This document shows positions 31,606-41,888 of a stretch of 64,000 nt of DNA, in pieces. The first letter of the stretch is position 1. Each line of letters begins with the position of its first letter. The position numbers and the translations under genes were made by a program. The DNA comes from Isoetes taiwanensis (Eukaryota > Streptophyta > Lycopodiopsida > Isoetales > Isoetaceae), in NCBI GenBank assembly GCA_021234155.1, contig JAJEKV010000040.1, forward strand, positions 11,615,072 through 11,679,071, in the 5' to 3' direction. The notes under the pieces were generated by a model. It was not told the origin of the DNA and searched no databases. It saw nothing but the letters and a program-made list of their open reading frames with translations.

Positions 31606-33482
31606 TTTATGCCAAAGCATAGCCTCCACACTTCCTCATCAGAATGTTCTGCAAGTGGATCAAGATTGTAACGCACGGTGCCTTCAAACATAGTTGGCTC
31701 CTGAGGAATGATGCTCAATCTGGAGCGCAAATCATGCAGTCCTATGGTACTGATATCTATGTCATCTATCATTATTGATTCTTTTGATCCTTCCACAATG
31801 CGAAAAAGAGCTTGTACAAGAGTCGATTTCTCCCTTCCAGTCCTGCTAACTATTCCAACCTTCTTTCCACCAGGAAAAGTACAGGTGAGATCGTGCAACA
31901 CAATTGGTGAATGTGGACTGTAACGGACCTGCATGTCAAAAACATCAACATGATGTTCGCATCCTACTAAAATGACATCAGGATAGAAGACGAAATTTTA
32001 AAGACATCAGATAGTAAGATGACCACCCATCTATGGTACCTGCAGACTGTGTAGCAGCACTTCTCCTTTAGAAGGCCAGCCCTGAGGAGGTTGTGAATCA
32101 TCTTTAAGCCACGGAGCCTCACTAGATATAGAACTGTATTGTTTCATGCGTTCTATAGAAATGATCTTGTTCTCTACATTGTAGAGGTTCCAAAGAAGCC
32201 CAGCCTGGAGCATGTTCAGGTCTATATGTAACAACAAGGCCTGTCAAGCCTGTATTCACACACCAGCTAAGTATCTTGCATCACAACAAGCATGCTTCCT
32301 TCACATAGTTGCCTGATGAATTAGGAAAAAGACATCCATCATAACATGGACTTACTTGGAGATATTGATCCAAACGGAAGGCTCACAAGTAGAATGATGA
32401 TAAAGGAAAATACTATGTTTGTCAATACCTCCAACCATAGACATATCCATTCCATTGCTGCAAAAGTGTGAAAAAGTGGACATGCGTAAGAATCGACCAA
32501 AGACATATTTTTATCCATGAAACGCTGCTCTTGATCAAAGCCTCTTAAAGTTGCTGCTCCAGTAAGCGACTCTCAAAAATGATGAATAATTAGAGCATTT
32601 TGTATTCCAACTAGTCTAGAGAGTTCTCTGGCTGTTAATATGTAATATCTCTGAAATATGCTAAGGAGACACATTTTAAGCTACAATGTAACAATCAGAC
32701 AGTACAGCTCTTGACAAGTACCTGTAGACGGAAACAAGCATATGTGATTGGCACAAAGACAAGGAAAACCTCCCATGCTGCTTGAGACATAACAACTGCA
32801 AGAGACAATAACTGGATTGATCTAAACCCTAATCCAAAAAGACTCCATGGAAGTTCCAAGTCTAAAGTGCTTTGATCAGTAGAAGCCTGGACAACCATAA
32901 CAATTAGCACGTAGAAAGCACCAAGGATAGATATACAATAATTTCCAACTTTCCTACCCAGTTTAAAATCCGACCAGTTGGTGTTGAGTCGCAAAAAGCC
33001 ATTGAGGCATGAAAGAGAGAATTAAGCATATCAAAATGGAACTTTTGGGCTGTTGCTAGTCCAACAACAGACACTAGGAGGGTTCTTATAAAGATAACGA
33101 TGGCACCTCTAAGAGATAATGCACAATAAACACCTAAAAGCATACTATTAGGGATCTTAGCTTGCTATTTTGATGAAGCAAGAGTTTGCTCAGCTATCCA
33201 CCAATTTCCTGCTATCTGGAAAATCTGAAAGCATATCTGTGCACCTAGCATCAATGGGACTAAAGCACCTCCATGGACTGCTGAAATGTAAGATCAGTAG
33301 ACCTCCATGCTTACCCTACCCTTCTGTCTTTCCTCTTCATCCACCAACTGTTTATTTGTATTTTTCTTATCCAACTGACTGCTCACTACTTCCACAATTT
33401 CAGTCGAATTATTTTTTAGGTCATCGTCATTGTCTTGGCTTGCCGAGAGCGCACCATAGCTGCAATATGTCATCTTAAACAT
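31606..33482 (-). pseudogene. ABCC (MRP-type) transporter, C-terminal half
   Basis: Minus-strand exons, from the N-terminal side: linker (33294-33482; ...QLVDEEERQKGRVSMEVY), second transmembrane domain (33143-33290 and 32700-33140; TAQKFHFDMLNSLF, DSTPTGRILN, ASTDQSTLDLELPW), the ERMKQY segment (32031-32240), and the start of nucleotide-binding domain 2 (31606-31930; [52 protein letters not shown]). Walker A reads GRTGREKST where the family has GRTGSGKST. A stop lies in 'ASSK*QAK' near 33160. ABC signature and Walker B are missing: the gene is cut at 31606 and joined to AKR. Confidence 0.88.
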
Positions 33483-34080
33483 GTGAACATCATGGACTCT
33501 ATAAACTTGCTTCCACTTACACTACGACGAGAGCCCTTCTTTTCATCAAAGGATTCCTCTAAACCATGGATCTTACCTGTACAGAAGCATCGATTGTCTA
33601 TTATTATTGTCATAGACGGGTTTTAGTACTCAAGTTGTGAAATTTTATTTGTTTTTTAATAGCAAGCAATTGATGCAGCAGCGCCCGGCAAGCAATTGTT
33701 CATTCATAGCAAGCAACCCTTGCAAGATGCCATGCCATCTCTGCTGTTTCTTGCATTTAAAATATGGCATTAAAGGCTACTGATGCTAATTGCTATGGTG
33801 GATGGTGCAAAGAAATGGCGGATGCAGTGATGGCTGTTGAAAATGTTATCTCTTCCATGTATCATGTGTTATTGAAGCACAAAGGACTTACATTTGCAGA
33901 AATAAGGAGGAAACTCAGATGTCCACTTTTTTGATGGGCATGGAGGTCATAGGTGAATATCCTTTTGATTTTTTATGGATGTGCATCCATCAGAACAAGG
34001 TATTGGTCCTTAGTTAGTAATGATGGAGAGGTGGCTTTCTTTTATGAAGTTTTTGAGTCTTGTTGCTTAAATTTTTTTTA
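33483..34080. other. No recognisable gene
   Basis: This may contain further degraded ABCC intron or linker sequence. Nothing else was recognised. Confidence 0.45.
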
Positions 34081-34230
34081 TCTTCTTTTTTAAAATGGTA
34101 GTGTGTTGGACTTTGTGCCCGGAACGCCGCAATGCAGACGCATGCGGCGTTCCTTTCTGGCCTGAGTTCCCCGTTGCGGCATCCTCTTCTGGCCTGAGTT
34201 CCCCCTTGCGGCATCCACGTTGCCAGCATT
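34081..34230 (+). mobile_element. 5' terminus of a second Helitron
   Basis: TCTTCTTTTTTAAAATGG directly after A, followed by 'ggactttgtgcccggaacgc', matches the 5' end of the left-arm Helitron (7663 onward). A GC-rich section with paired 'catgcggcgttcc' and 'ggaacgccgcaatg' strings follows. I could not find a convincing hairpin-CTAG 3' end downstream; the body may run through the relics at 34230-36100, or be truncated. Confidence 0.6.
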
Positions 34231-34469
34231 TATTTCAGAATTTTGAAGTTGGCCAAGCCGACCCCATTCAATGACGACGAATTTCTTGCACTACGAATTC
34301 GAATTCTGGACCAGCTTTCTCTCACAATACGAATCTCAAATTTCACTTTGGCGCTTCTGGCCTTTGCGCTGGGCCGGACCCTTGGAGCTGTGGAGCTCTT
34401 CAGTTGGGCGGCATCGTCATAGGTGAGCATGAAACAAAGCACGAAAGCAAAAATCCGAAGCTCCATCAT
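34230..34469 (-). CDS. Hypothetical 79-codon ORF
   Basis: MMELRIFAFVLCFMLTYDDA looks like a signal peptide; the rest is Arg/Ser-rich without a known motif and ends VGLANFKILK. It lies just inside the second Helitron terminus and could be a captured first exon. There is no independent support. Confidence 0.25.
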   Translation of the reverse strand: MMELRIFAFVLCFMLTYDDAAQLKSSTAPRVRPSAKARSAKVKFEIRIVRESWSRIRIRSARNSSSLNGVGLANFKILK

Positions 34470-35077
34470 ACCAAAACTAATTGCAATGCTGTTATTTTTG
34501 TAGGATAGAAGATTCGAGCTTCTGGAAAACTAATCTCTGGCTCTTCTGGAAAACAATCTCTGGCTCTCAAGGTAGAAGGTATAGAAGCCGACCATTGTTG
34601 TCTTCAAATCTGATCAAGTTTTATTCTTCAGGTCATTACTCTCCTACATTTTACTCACCAAGTAACGCAGGCTGTTCACTGGCAAGTTTTTGCCAGGTGT
34701 GTTGCACTACTATTTCTTTTCGTTTGTGTTAAGATCCATTCCAGTACGATATGTAAAATTTGAAGCAAAGTTTGCCCTTTGAGTTTGTGACATGGTAAAA
34801 ATAACTCTTGGGCTTCGTTGTGCATGCTTATCCGTTTTAACATATATGCTTTTGAAACAGTTCAACAAATTTCCCAAATTCGAAAGCTTCCAAAACTTAA
34901 CACAGTATTTTGCAAAGCACTTACAGCAGGTGTATTGGTAGCTTCCATGTGCCAACAGAATTCCATCCAAAATTATGGGCAAATGGAGCTTACATTAGAC
35001 GAGTCATTTTGCACAAAAACCAGTAATTATGACAGTACCTTAACTTTTGCCAAGTTTTACATCAGAGTCTACAATGC

Positions 35078-35275
35078 TTGACAGAAATAGTGTTCAGTCC
35101 AGTATTCCCAAAATATTCGAGTTTCGGAGGACCTTCTAATCCTCTTCTCACTGATGGTGGTTTGTCTACTACGATAGCAAAGGGCAAAGGATCTCAAGGA
35201 GATTTTGCTGCTTTGGGGAAATGGCAAAATCACGGGGGAAATTTAGATAGGGCACTTTTACAGGCCTTCGTCTAA
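35078..35275 (+). other. Possible captured exon
   Basis: 65 codons including [20 protein letters not shown], then [20 protein letters not shown]. The composition looks coding, but no family was recognised and the first part may be intron. Confidence 0.25.
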
Positions 35276-35809
35276 GAATATAAAGGGCATGTCGCAATCA
35301 CCTCAGAACGGAATCTGTAGACCAAAACGGACTATTTGCCATCTCTACTCCGTCTCTTCTTGTAATTCCTTTTGTGGATAGTTTTACCCCTTTTGTAATC
35401 GTTTCTCTGAATTTGGAGATTTGGCCTTCCAATTATGCTTTGTATTTATAGTACCGTGTTTATTCCATTCTTCACTGATATAGTCACATGGGAACATTGC
35501 ACATATTATTCCACTCTTTATGTTATTATTTACCATGGCACAGGAGATGTAGAATGTGACCTTGCAAATCTTTTTAAGATGTAAATTCTTTGCTATGATA
35601 TTATGAGATGAAAACTAAGATTACTTTTATGTCAAAGAGACCATATGTGGTAGGTAATGAAATCTATACATGGTCATTGTTATTTCCATTACATGAAAAA
35701 GGGCTATGGCATTACAACAAGCACCACTCATTTATGAGCACGGTGGATCTCTTGGACCGTTCCAGCTACCTGAGTAAAGGATCTCCTCAATTCCATTAGA
35801 CAAAATGAT

Positions 35810-36095
35810 ATGATGGATTGGATGTCCTTACTTAATTCTTGTAAGATGTATGATAATCTGCAAGTTGGAAGAAGTTGCTTTGATCAATTTGTTTTCCTAA
35901 ATTCTTATTGTGTTGTTGGATATGTGCTTATGGCAAAATAATATTATGAAGCAGGGTATTCTGAGTACAATGGGGGTCTTCTTGCTCTAGATGCGATGAA
36001 TCCATGAACAAAAGGGATAAAGCCTAACAGAGTTATTTATGCATGCATCTTGAAGGCTTGCAGCCACATAGATTCTGTTGAGAGCAAGTAAGAGT
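35810..36095 (+). pseudogene. Pentatricopeptide-repeat relic
   Basis: Broken frames read MDWMSLLNSCKMYDNLQVGR near 35810, GYSEYNGGLLALDAMN near 35955 and TKGIKPNRVIYACILKACSH near 36015, followed by IDSVESK. These match PPR repeats (G.KPN..TY..IL.ACS....). An in-frame stop separates AMNP from TKGIKPN. PPR proteins bind organellar RNA; this relic cannot make one. No PPR exon continues beyond about 36095. Confidence 0.75.
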
Positions 36096-36115
36096 TTTCT
36101 TCATCAATTTTATAT

Positions 36116-36246
36116 CCCATGTTGCATGTTGTTCTGATAATCAATTCTTTACGACAAGACATGTTGCTTATTGTTTTGATAATCAGTTCTTCACGACAAG
36201 ACATGTTGCTTCTTGTGCTGATAATTAGTTCCTCACAACAAGACAT
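36116..36246. repeat. ~43-bp minisatellite, 3 units
   Basis: Three units of 'gttctgataatcaattct' plus 'acgacaagacatgttgc'. It gives open frames on both strands that I do not treat as genes. Confidence 0.8.
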
Positions 36247-36619
36247 GAAAATGGATGTTCCGACTATATTGAGATGTTATTCTGCTGCTTTTTTTAGGGT
36301 CATTTCCCACTCGCCGTTAGGTTAGGTTAAATAGGTGTTTTCACACCGACACTTAGGTTATCACTAGTCAAGTCAACTTTGGTTAATTTTTAACTGCGAC
36401 TAACTTAACAAGGTTGACTTTCCCAGTGAAGATGGTTATATTACAATTTTAACCGGCCCTTTTTTTTTAAATTAAATTAAGGAAAAAGTTAATGGACCTA
36501 TAATTACGTCCACTGAACTTTTTTTTATTTTGGTTAATTATTAACTTAATGGTATAATGAGAAAAGGAAGAATGAATAAAGCAGTTAGGTTAAAGAAGAG
36601 AACGATTTTTTGAGAAAAA

Positions 36620-37590
36620 GAATGGGCCGACGAAAGAAAAATGATCGGGGTCGAGGAGCTCACGACTACTCAGGAAGGCTGAGAAGCCGTAATTCATCAA
36701 AAGTAGTAGTAAGCTTTATATTTTACCTGATGCAATTGAATTTGTTATCATTTTATATTAGTACTTGTTTCTTCATCCAATCGTATTTGCTACCATTCAC
36801 ATCATTTTGTATCAGTCTTCAAAGTGCTCTTCATTTCATGGGTTGTGCAAATTGAATCGGAATCCTCTGGGCAAGAGCAATTTGACGTGCATAAAGAGCA
36901 AGAGCACATTGATCTACATGAAACAACGGTATTTCATTTTTTATTCTTAATTATTTGATGTATAGATCTGTATTCTAGTTGTAGTATTGATAAAGAAGTT
37001 TTAACCAATAGCAAGCCATTAGTGAAGAGCAAGAAGTTGAATTTGAGATTGATGTGGCTGGTCCATCCTCGAGTGCAAAGTGAAAACGATCAAGAAATTG
37101 GAATCTTGATGAGGCACTCTGGCTTGTGGATTTGAAAAAGAAGGAGTGGTTGATTTAGAGCATAAAAATACAAGGGAGAAGATGGAGTATGCAAATTTGA
37201 AATGGACATAGCGGAGGAAATGCAAAAGCACGATTACAAGGATAGAGATGGAGAAGGTTGTAGGACCAAATGGGAGAATCTGATTGGGGAATACAAGAGC
37301 GTGAAGGATTTTCAGAAACAAACAGGAAATGCAGATTTTTTCTCTCTTTCAAGTGATGAAGGAAAGCAAAGAAAGTTGCAAATTTCCATCGTAGCATATT
37401 TGATGCCATGGATTCGTTTCAATCATCAAGACCCAATGTAAACCCACGTAACATAGTTGACACAAGCAGGGTAAACACGTTGCAACCAGATCAAATTGTT
37501 GTGCACCATCCACAAGGCAAAGGTGAGATAGGTTCATCCAGAAAAAGGAGGAAACCATTGGAAAGTGGAAAAAGAAAAAAGAAAAAGGGG
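36620..37590 (+). pseudogene. Trihelix-type transcription factor relic
   Basis: A possible exon at 36620-36705 (MGRRKKNDRGRGAHDYSGRL) and another near 36855-36930 precede the domain. From about 37080: RSRNWNLDEALWLVDLKKKE, a stop, then near 37195 KW..IAEEMQKHDYKDRDGE, then GCRTKWENLIGEYKSVKDFQ. This fits the trihelix/MADF layout (W...E...L...K..EW; KW..IA......R....CR.KWENL...YK.V.D). A frameshift near 37375 leads to DAMDSFQSSRPNVNPR. Several stops and a shift make it non-functional. Confidence 0.75.
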
Positions 37591-37768
37591 AATAGGGAAA
37601 GGGAAAAAAGAGAAAAGGGAAAGAGGGTGAGGAAAGGAGGAAAAAGGGGGCAGTAAAAAATATGGGAAACAGGAACATGGGAGGGAAAACGGGGAAAAAG
37701 GCACGAAAAAAGGGAAAGGGCAGAGAAAGGATGAAAAAGAAAAGAATAGAATAGAATAGAATAGTTTT
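37560..37768 (+). repeat. Purine-rich tract, left part
   Basis: Almost pure G/A on the plus strand (gggaaa, gaaaaag). The ORFs here (Lys/Glu/Arg-rich or Phe/Pro/Ser-rich) are compositional by-products. It ends in tandem 'gaata' units just before the LINE tail. Such tracts can form triplex DNA. Confidence 0.85.
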
Positions 37769-38463
37769 TTTAACGTCCACGGAGACCAATAGGTCATGGG
37801 ACCCATACAATGGGCTAGTACAATCATTACTACTAGGATTAAAAAACCCCTGCCTCGAAAGGTTTTCAAGGGAAAAACCTTTGCAGTAATGATGATACTA
37901 GACAAGCGGAGATAATGACTACTGAGGGCTCAGTAATTGCAGACGTTTATCTAGAACCTCAAGTATGTATAATGCCAAGTCATGCACAGATGGTGCTCTG
38001 AGAAGTTGTGGAAGCGTGGAATGGAATGCTAAGGTCAAAAAATGATTCCGGACTATCTCAAAAGTAGGGCAACTCAGAATTCATCTTCAATAACATGTAA
38101 CCGGGCAACAGCACATAAGTCCGCTCGCGGCAATTGCGGCCGCTCCCATCTACCTGTCTCAATCCGTAGCATGTGGGACCCCATGCGAATTGATGCAATA
38201 GCTACAAGCTTGTTCCTGGACAATGAAGCAAGCAAATAAGCTTGGGGCCCTGGTGCCAATGTGGGATTTATGTGTGCATGATAATGCCCAGTTTTCACTT
38301 GGGCCAAAGTAACTGCGTCCCATATCTTTTGAGAAAAACGGCCATTGAGATATTGTTGCAAAAGCTCAGGATCAGAACTGGCAAGCATCAAGCAGTGCTC
38401 TGGTTGCAGAGCCCAACGGGCAAACCATGTAGTGCAATGCTCTTTCCAACATCGTTTCAAACG
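37769..38463 (-). pseudogene. LINE ORF2 C-terminal relic
   Basis: The minus strand at 38074-38460 reads ...GSHMLRIETGRWERPQLPR, then ADLCAVARLHVIEDEFH. This matches the C-terminal zinc-knuckle-like region of some non-LTR retrotransposon ORF2 proteins (RIETGR....R..C..C....VEDE.H). The 3' tail ends at a 7-T run (37769). It sits between two purine-rich tracts, so it may have inserted into one longer tract. The family differs from the 41889-45401 LINE. Confidence 0.65.
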
Positions 38464-38885
38464 CCGAGGAGATGGGGGGAGAGGGGGGGGGGGGGAAGGA
38501 AAAGGGAAAGAGAAATAGGAAAACGGAGGGCATGGGATAAAGAGGAAGAGGGTGGGGAAAGGAAGAAAATGGGCGAATGAAAAGGACGGGAAAAAAGAGA
38601 TGAAAAAAAGGGCATGGGAAAAGGGAAAGAGAAAAGGAAGAGGAAAGGGAAAAAGGGCACGTGAAAATTAAAAAGAAAGGAGAAAGACTGAAACGAGAAG
38701 GGAAAAACTCCATCAAAAAGGGGGAAGGGAAAAAGGAAAAGGGAAGGGAATGGAAGGGGAGGGAGAAGGGGGTTAGAAAAAGAAAAAAGGGAGAAGGAAA
38801 AAATTAAGACGTATAGGAAAAATAGGAAAAAGGGAAAAGGAAAAAAGAAAGTGCGCAAGAGAAAGATGAAAAAAGAAAATGCGAG
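38464..38885 (+). repeat. Purine-rich tract, right part
   Basis: About 420 bases of G/A-rich sequence, starting with a G run (38478-38497). ORFs here are by-products. Confidence 0.85.
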
Positions 38886-38886
38886 A

Positions 38887-38963
38887 TAAAGCAAAAGACA
38901 AAGGAAAGGGGGAAGGTTGTCGAATACATAAAAATCTATTGTAGCCCAGCAATGCTGAACTAG
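38887..38963 (+). mobile_element. Helitron 3'-end-like segment
   Basis: Shared with 20375-20455 and 57200-57290 ('gttgtcgaatacataaaaat'). It ends gcccagcaatgctgaaCTAG, i.e. a short hairpin (cagcaatgctg) and CTAG at 38963, before G. The copies elsewhere read CTTG in place of CTAG. The hairpin is close to CTAG, so the Helitron assignment is tentative. Confidence 0.4.
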
Positions 38964-40227
38964 GTTTTTATTATATAACCATCATTCATTTAAATTGGGA
39001 TTATGTCTGTTCCAAAAGCACGCCACTTTTGCAAACCCCTTATTCAATATAATATTGTGGTGCTTGACATGTTGTTATGCAAGGTTACAAGGTTTGATCC
39101 ATATTTAGTAGACATTTTGATTATTATATTAAATACACGAAGGAAATTGATGTTTGATTAGCATTTGCAAACAATAGCACATTCATATACACAATATAAT
39201 AACGGAAATTATTATTGATTTTATATTGAGATATGTAAATATTATTTCAACAAATATCTCACTAAAAACCCATGGAACTAAGTCAAATTGAAGTTACTAT
39301 AGCAATACAAGAAAAAAATAGCCCAATAAAACCTTTATGAGACATTTATTTCTCAAATAAAATACAACATAGTAGTCTTTTTTTTCCTTAAAGCATCAAA
39401 GATGCTTCAAGAGTATGTTCCATGAAGATGAAATATAGGAGCGCCTTTTTCTCATACATTGCAGCAGTAATGCACGCCAAGCGTGCTTTGGCAAGGTATA
39501 TTTAGCAAAAAAGGAGCACGGAATCACACTGTTTGATTTTGGTAATTCACGCCAAGCGTGAATTAGCCTGCCTTCATGATCTATTACTTCTAAAAAATAG
39601 CTTTGAGCTGTTCTTTCCAAATCAGATAAACTCACAAAATCAGTCCAATAGTCAATCAAATCCAAAAAGATGCTCAATATCCTATTTCTCATTAACTAAA
39701 AACACTGATTTGGGGCTTTGAAGCTTTGACTCCTATGCTATAGAAGATCTGACCAAGGGGCTTTAATTCAACTGCATGGTAGTACTTTGCATGTAAAGCT
39801 CAGGGAATCCAATCAATTTGCCTATTATATATATGTGAAAGCACCATTTGTAGTCTTCAAGCTTTTCAATTGACTGCAGATGCCTGCCAGCAAGATACTT
39901 TGGCTTTGTAAAATCCAAAATGCAGAGTATTTGCCATACCAGAAGCTTACTTTTGCAAAGAATTGTTGATTTTCAGATGACAAAGGTCTACAAACAGAGT
40001 TTCGTTGTAGCCCATTGCATGTCTGTGCTTGGGTTTTCCAGAAAAACGTGGAATCATTATCCAGCTGCAAGCAAATTAAGAACCAAAGACCAAGAACTAG
40101 CCTATTAGATTAAAATAAACTCTAGGAAGAAACCAATAAGGATTAAGATTGCAAGGCAGTGGAGCTCTTACAAAAAAACCTTCTGAAAGGAGCTATAGCA
40201 TGTTGTCAATATAGTTGTTTCCATCCA
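38964..40227. other. No recognisable gene
   Basis: AT-rich. 38970-39030 resembles the repeat flank near 60350 (catcattcattt). Two 'cacgccaagcgtg' palindromes occur near 39475 and 39548. No domain was recognised. Confidence 0.5.
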
Positions 40228-40480
40228 AAATACGGCTGCCCATGCCCCAAATCCGGCTGCCTCTGCTCAAAATCCGGCTGGCCCTGCTCCAAATCCGGCT
40301 GCCTCTGTTCAAAATCCAGCCGTCTTTGCTCATGCCACCGCTTCTGCTCAGATCTCCTCCGGATTTTCTGGCCCAGTAGCTCGCCCACAGACCCATGCTC
40401 AAAATCCGGCAGCCCTCTTTCTGATTCCGGCCATTCCGGCTACCTCTGGCTCTTTGGCTTTTCGCCCATAACAAAGTATG
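40228..40480 (+). repeat. ~27-bp repeat coding Ala/Pro/Asn-rich peptide
   Basis: Tandem units 'aaatccggctgcctctgctc' in the frame that reads QNTAAHAPNPAASAQNPAGP, then APNPAASVQNPAV. It stays open to about 40467. Low-complexity linkers like this occur in gag and RNA-binding proteins. With no flanking domain it may be a coding remnant or simple repeat. Confidence 0.45.
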
Positions 40481-40816
40481 CAATCTTGGCCGATTTGCCT
40501 TGCCCCAGCCATTGCGACCTCCCTTCCTCCTTGCTCTGTTTTTTATTCTTCTGTTAGAACATATGGACCTTCGGCAGGCTCTATATGGAAACAACAGGAT
40601 ATGGCTATATAGGAGATGCCGAAGTTGCCATCACTAGAGTCGGAGCAGAGGTATGTCTCGGATGTATTCACCATCATTTTGTCCTGTAAATTCAATTGTC
40701 AACACATACCCACAAGCATATCATTCACAACAACCCTCTAAGACCTCTAAGAGACACTATACTATACACACCCTCTAGGACACCCTTTGGATGGCTACTC
40801 CAAAGGTGTCCTTGAA

Positions 40817-41605
40817 CCTATCTCGGCTACCCTTCTGCCTTCCGTAAATCTCCATTTAAAGAGAACCCTCGAATTATATCGGATTCGAGGTCGTTAGAAC
40901 TCGGCAGTGTTGTCACGTACTTAGTGTACAGTACTTGTATAGTACGTTTTCCAAGGTATTGTACCTTTTACGTACTTTAGAGTTTTTTAGTACGTTATGT
41001 ACGTTTGCCATGTGCTGTTCTGTTTTATGTATAAAACGTACAATACGTTACGTACGGGAAAAATATAAAGTTCTTTATGTACATTTTGCAAATTTTCACT
41101 TGAGGTTAGACTTTTTTGAGGATTTTCTATAAGATCTGAACTATAAGGAGTTGGTTAAGAGATCTGGCTGGTCAAATAAGAACCCACAATAAGAAGTTCA
41201 TGTAAATGGATTGAAATTAGTACTAAAGCAAAGAAATATAAGCACAAAAATTTTACCTGCTCTTTTGGAACACTACAAGAGCTAGAAACATACAATTAGA
41301 GTTTTTTTAGCCTTGAAATTGACATTTAGACATTAGGGAGGCACAAAATTGTCTTGAGGATATGATTTAAACTCATAAAAAAAAGGGGGACCCTACACTT
41401 TAGAGGTACAAGATGTATTGTACACTACCCAAGGTACTATAAGTACACAATCGTAGTGTATGGGTACTTAAACAACACTGGAACTCGGATCAATGTGGCT
41501 CCGACTTTATTAGAACCTATCTCGGCCACCCTTCTGCCTTCCGTAAATCTCCGTTTAAAGAGAATCCACGAATTATATCTGATTCGAGGTCATTAGAACT
41601 CAGTC
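40817..41605. repeat. ~90-bp direct repeat around a MITE
   Basis: 'cttctgccttccgtaaatct' and 'gaattatatc.gattcgaggt' occur at 40817-40896 and again at 41507-41600. The hAT element lies between them. The duplication is separate from the element's own 8-bp target duplication. Confidence 0.75.
40905..41480. mobile_element. hAT-type MITE
   Basis: 576 bp with inverted ends CAGTGTTGT...ACAACACTG, flanked by the exact 8-base duplication GAACTCGG (40897-40904 and 41481-41488). CAGTG-type ends and an 8-bp duplication define the hAT superfamily. The interior is rich in 'gtac' strings and has no transposase. Confidence 0.85.
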
Positions 41606-41888
41606 CAATGTGGCTCGACTAATTGTAGGGCATCCCCTACGCGCACCACAGGTCCATCCCCCTTGGATGTCTCCAAAGGTTTGTCAACAAAGCCCAATCA
41701 CATGATACGTAATCACTTCTAGGTGCATCTTATATGCACATGCTACTTTTGCTTCTTTGGCATGTGGGATATTGGTGTGGGATATTGATAGGTTTAGGGT
41801 TTTTGTGCTATTGGACTACTCTACCACGTATAGATCCAAAATTACTTTAACATTGATGAATACAAAATTCAAACGTAACATCCTTGGA
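41606..41888. other. No recognisable gene
   Basis: Short unique stretch between the direct repeat and the LINE tail. Confidence 0.5.

Larger units (their letters stand above)
5917..31700 (+). repeat. Left arm of giant imperfect palindrome
   Basis: The reverse complement of this arm is found at 45947-62004. Paired positions I checked include 5931/61994, 6556/61384, 7079/60857, 12167/60259, 13272/59149, 15647/58413, 20551/57102, 22444/55220, 24379/53280, 27355/50280 and 31700/45947. The coordinate sum shifts by about 4,496 after the Helitron, about 1,640 after the solo LTR and about 3,400 after the tandem array, so these insertions explain most of the length difference. Elsewhere the arms differ by scattered small changes, e.g. 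a ~16-base indel near 6262. Confidence 0.92.

Noticed and set aside
37349-38894. Phe/Pro/Ser-rich and Lys/Glu-rich ORFs (up to 153 codons)
   Set aside because: They are translations of purine/pyrimidine-rich tracts; codon content follows base composition only.
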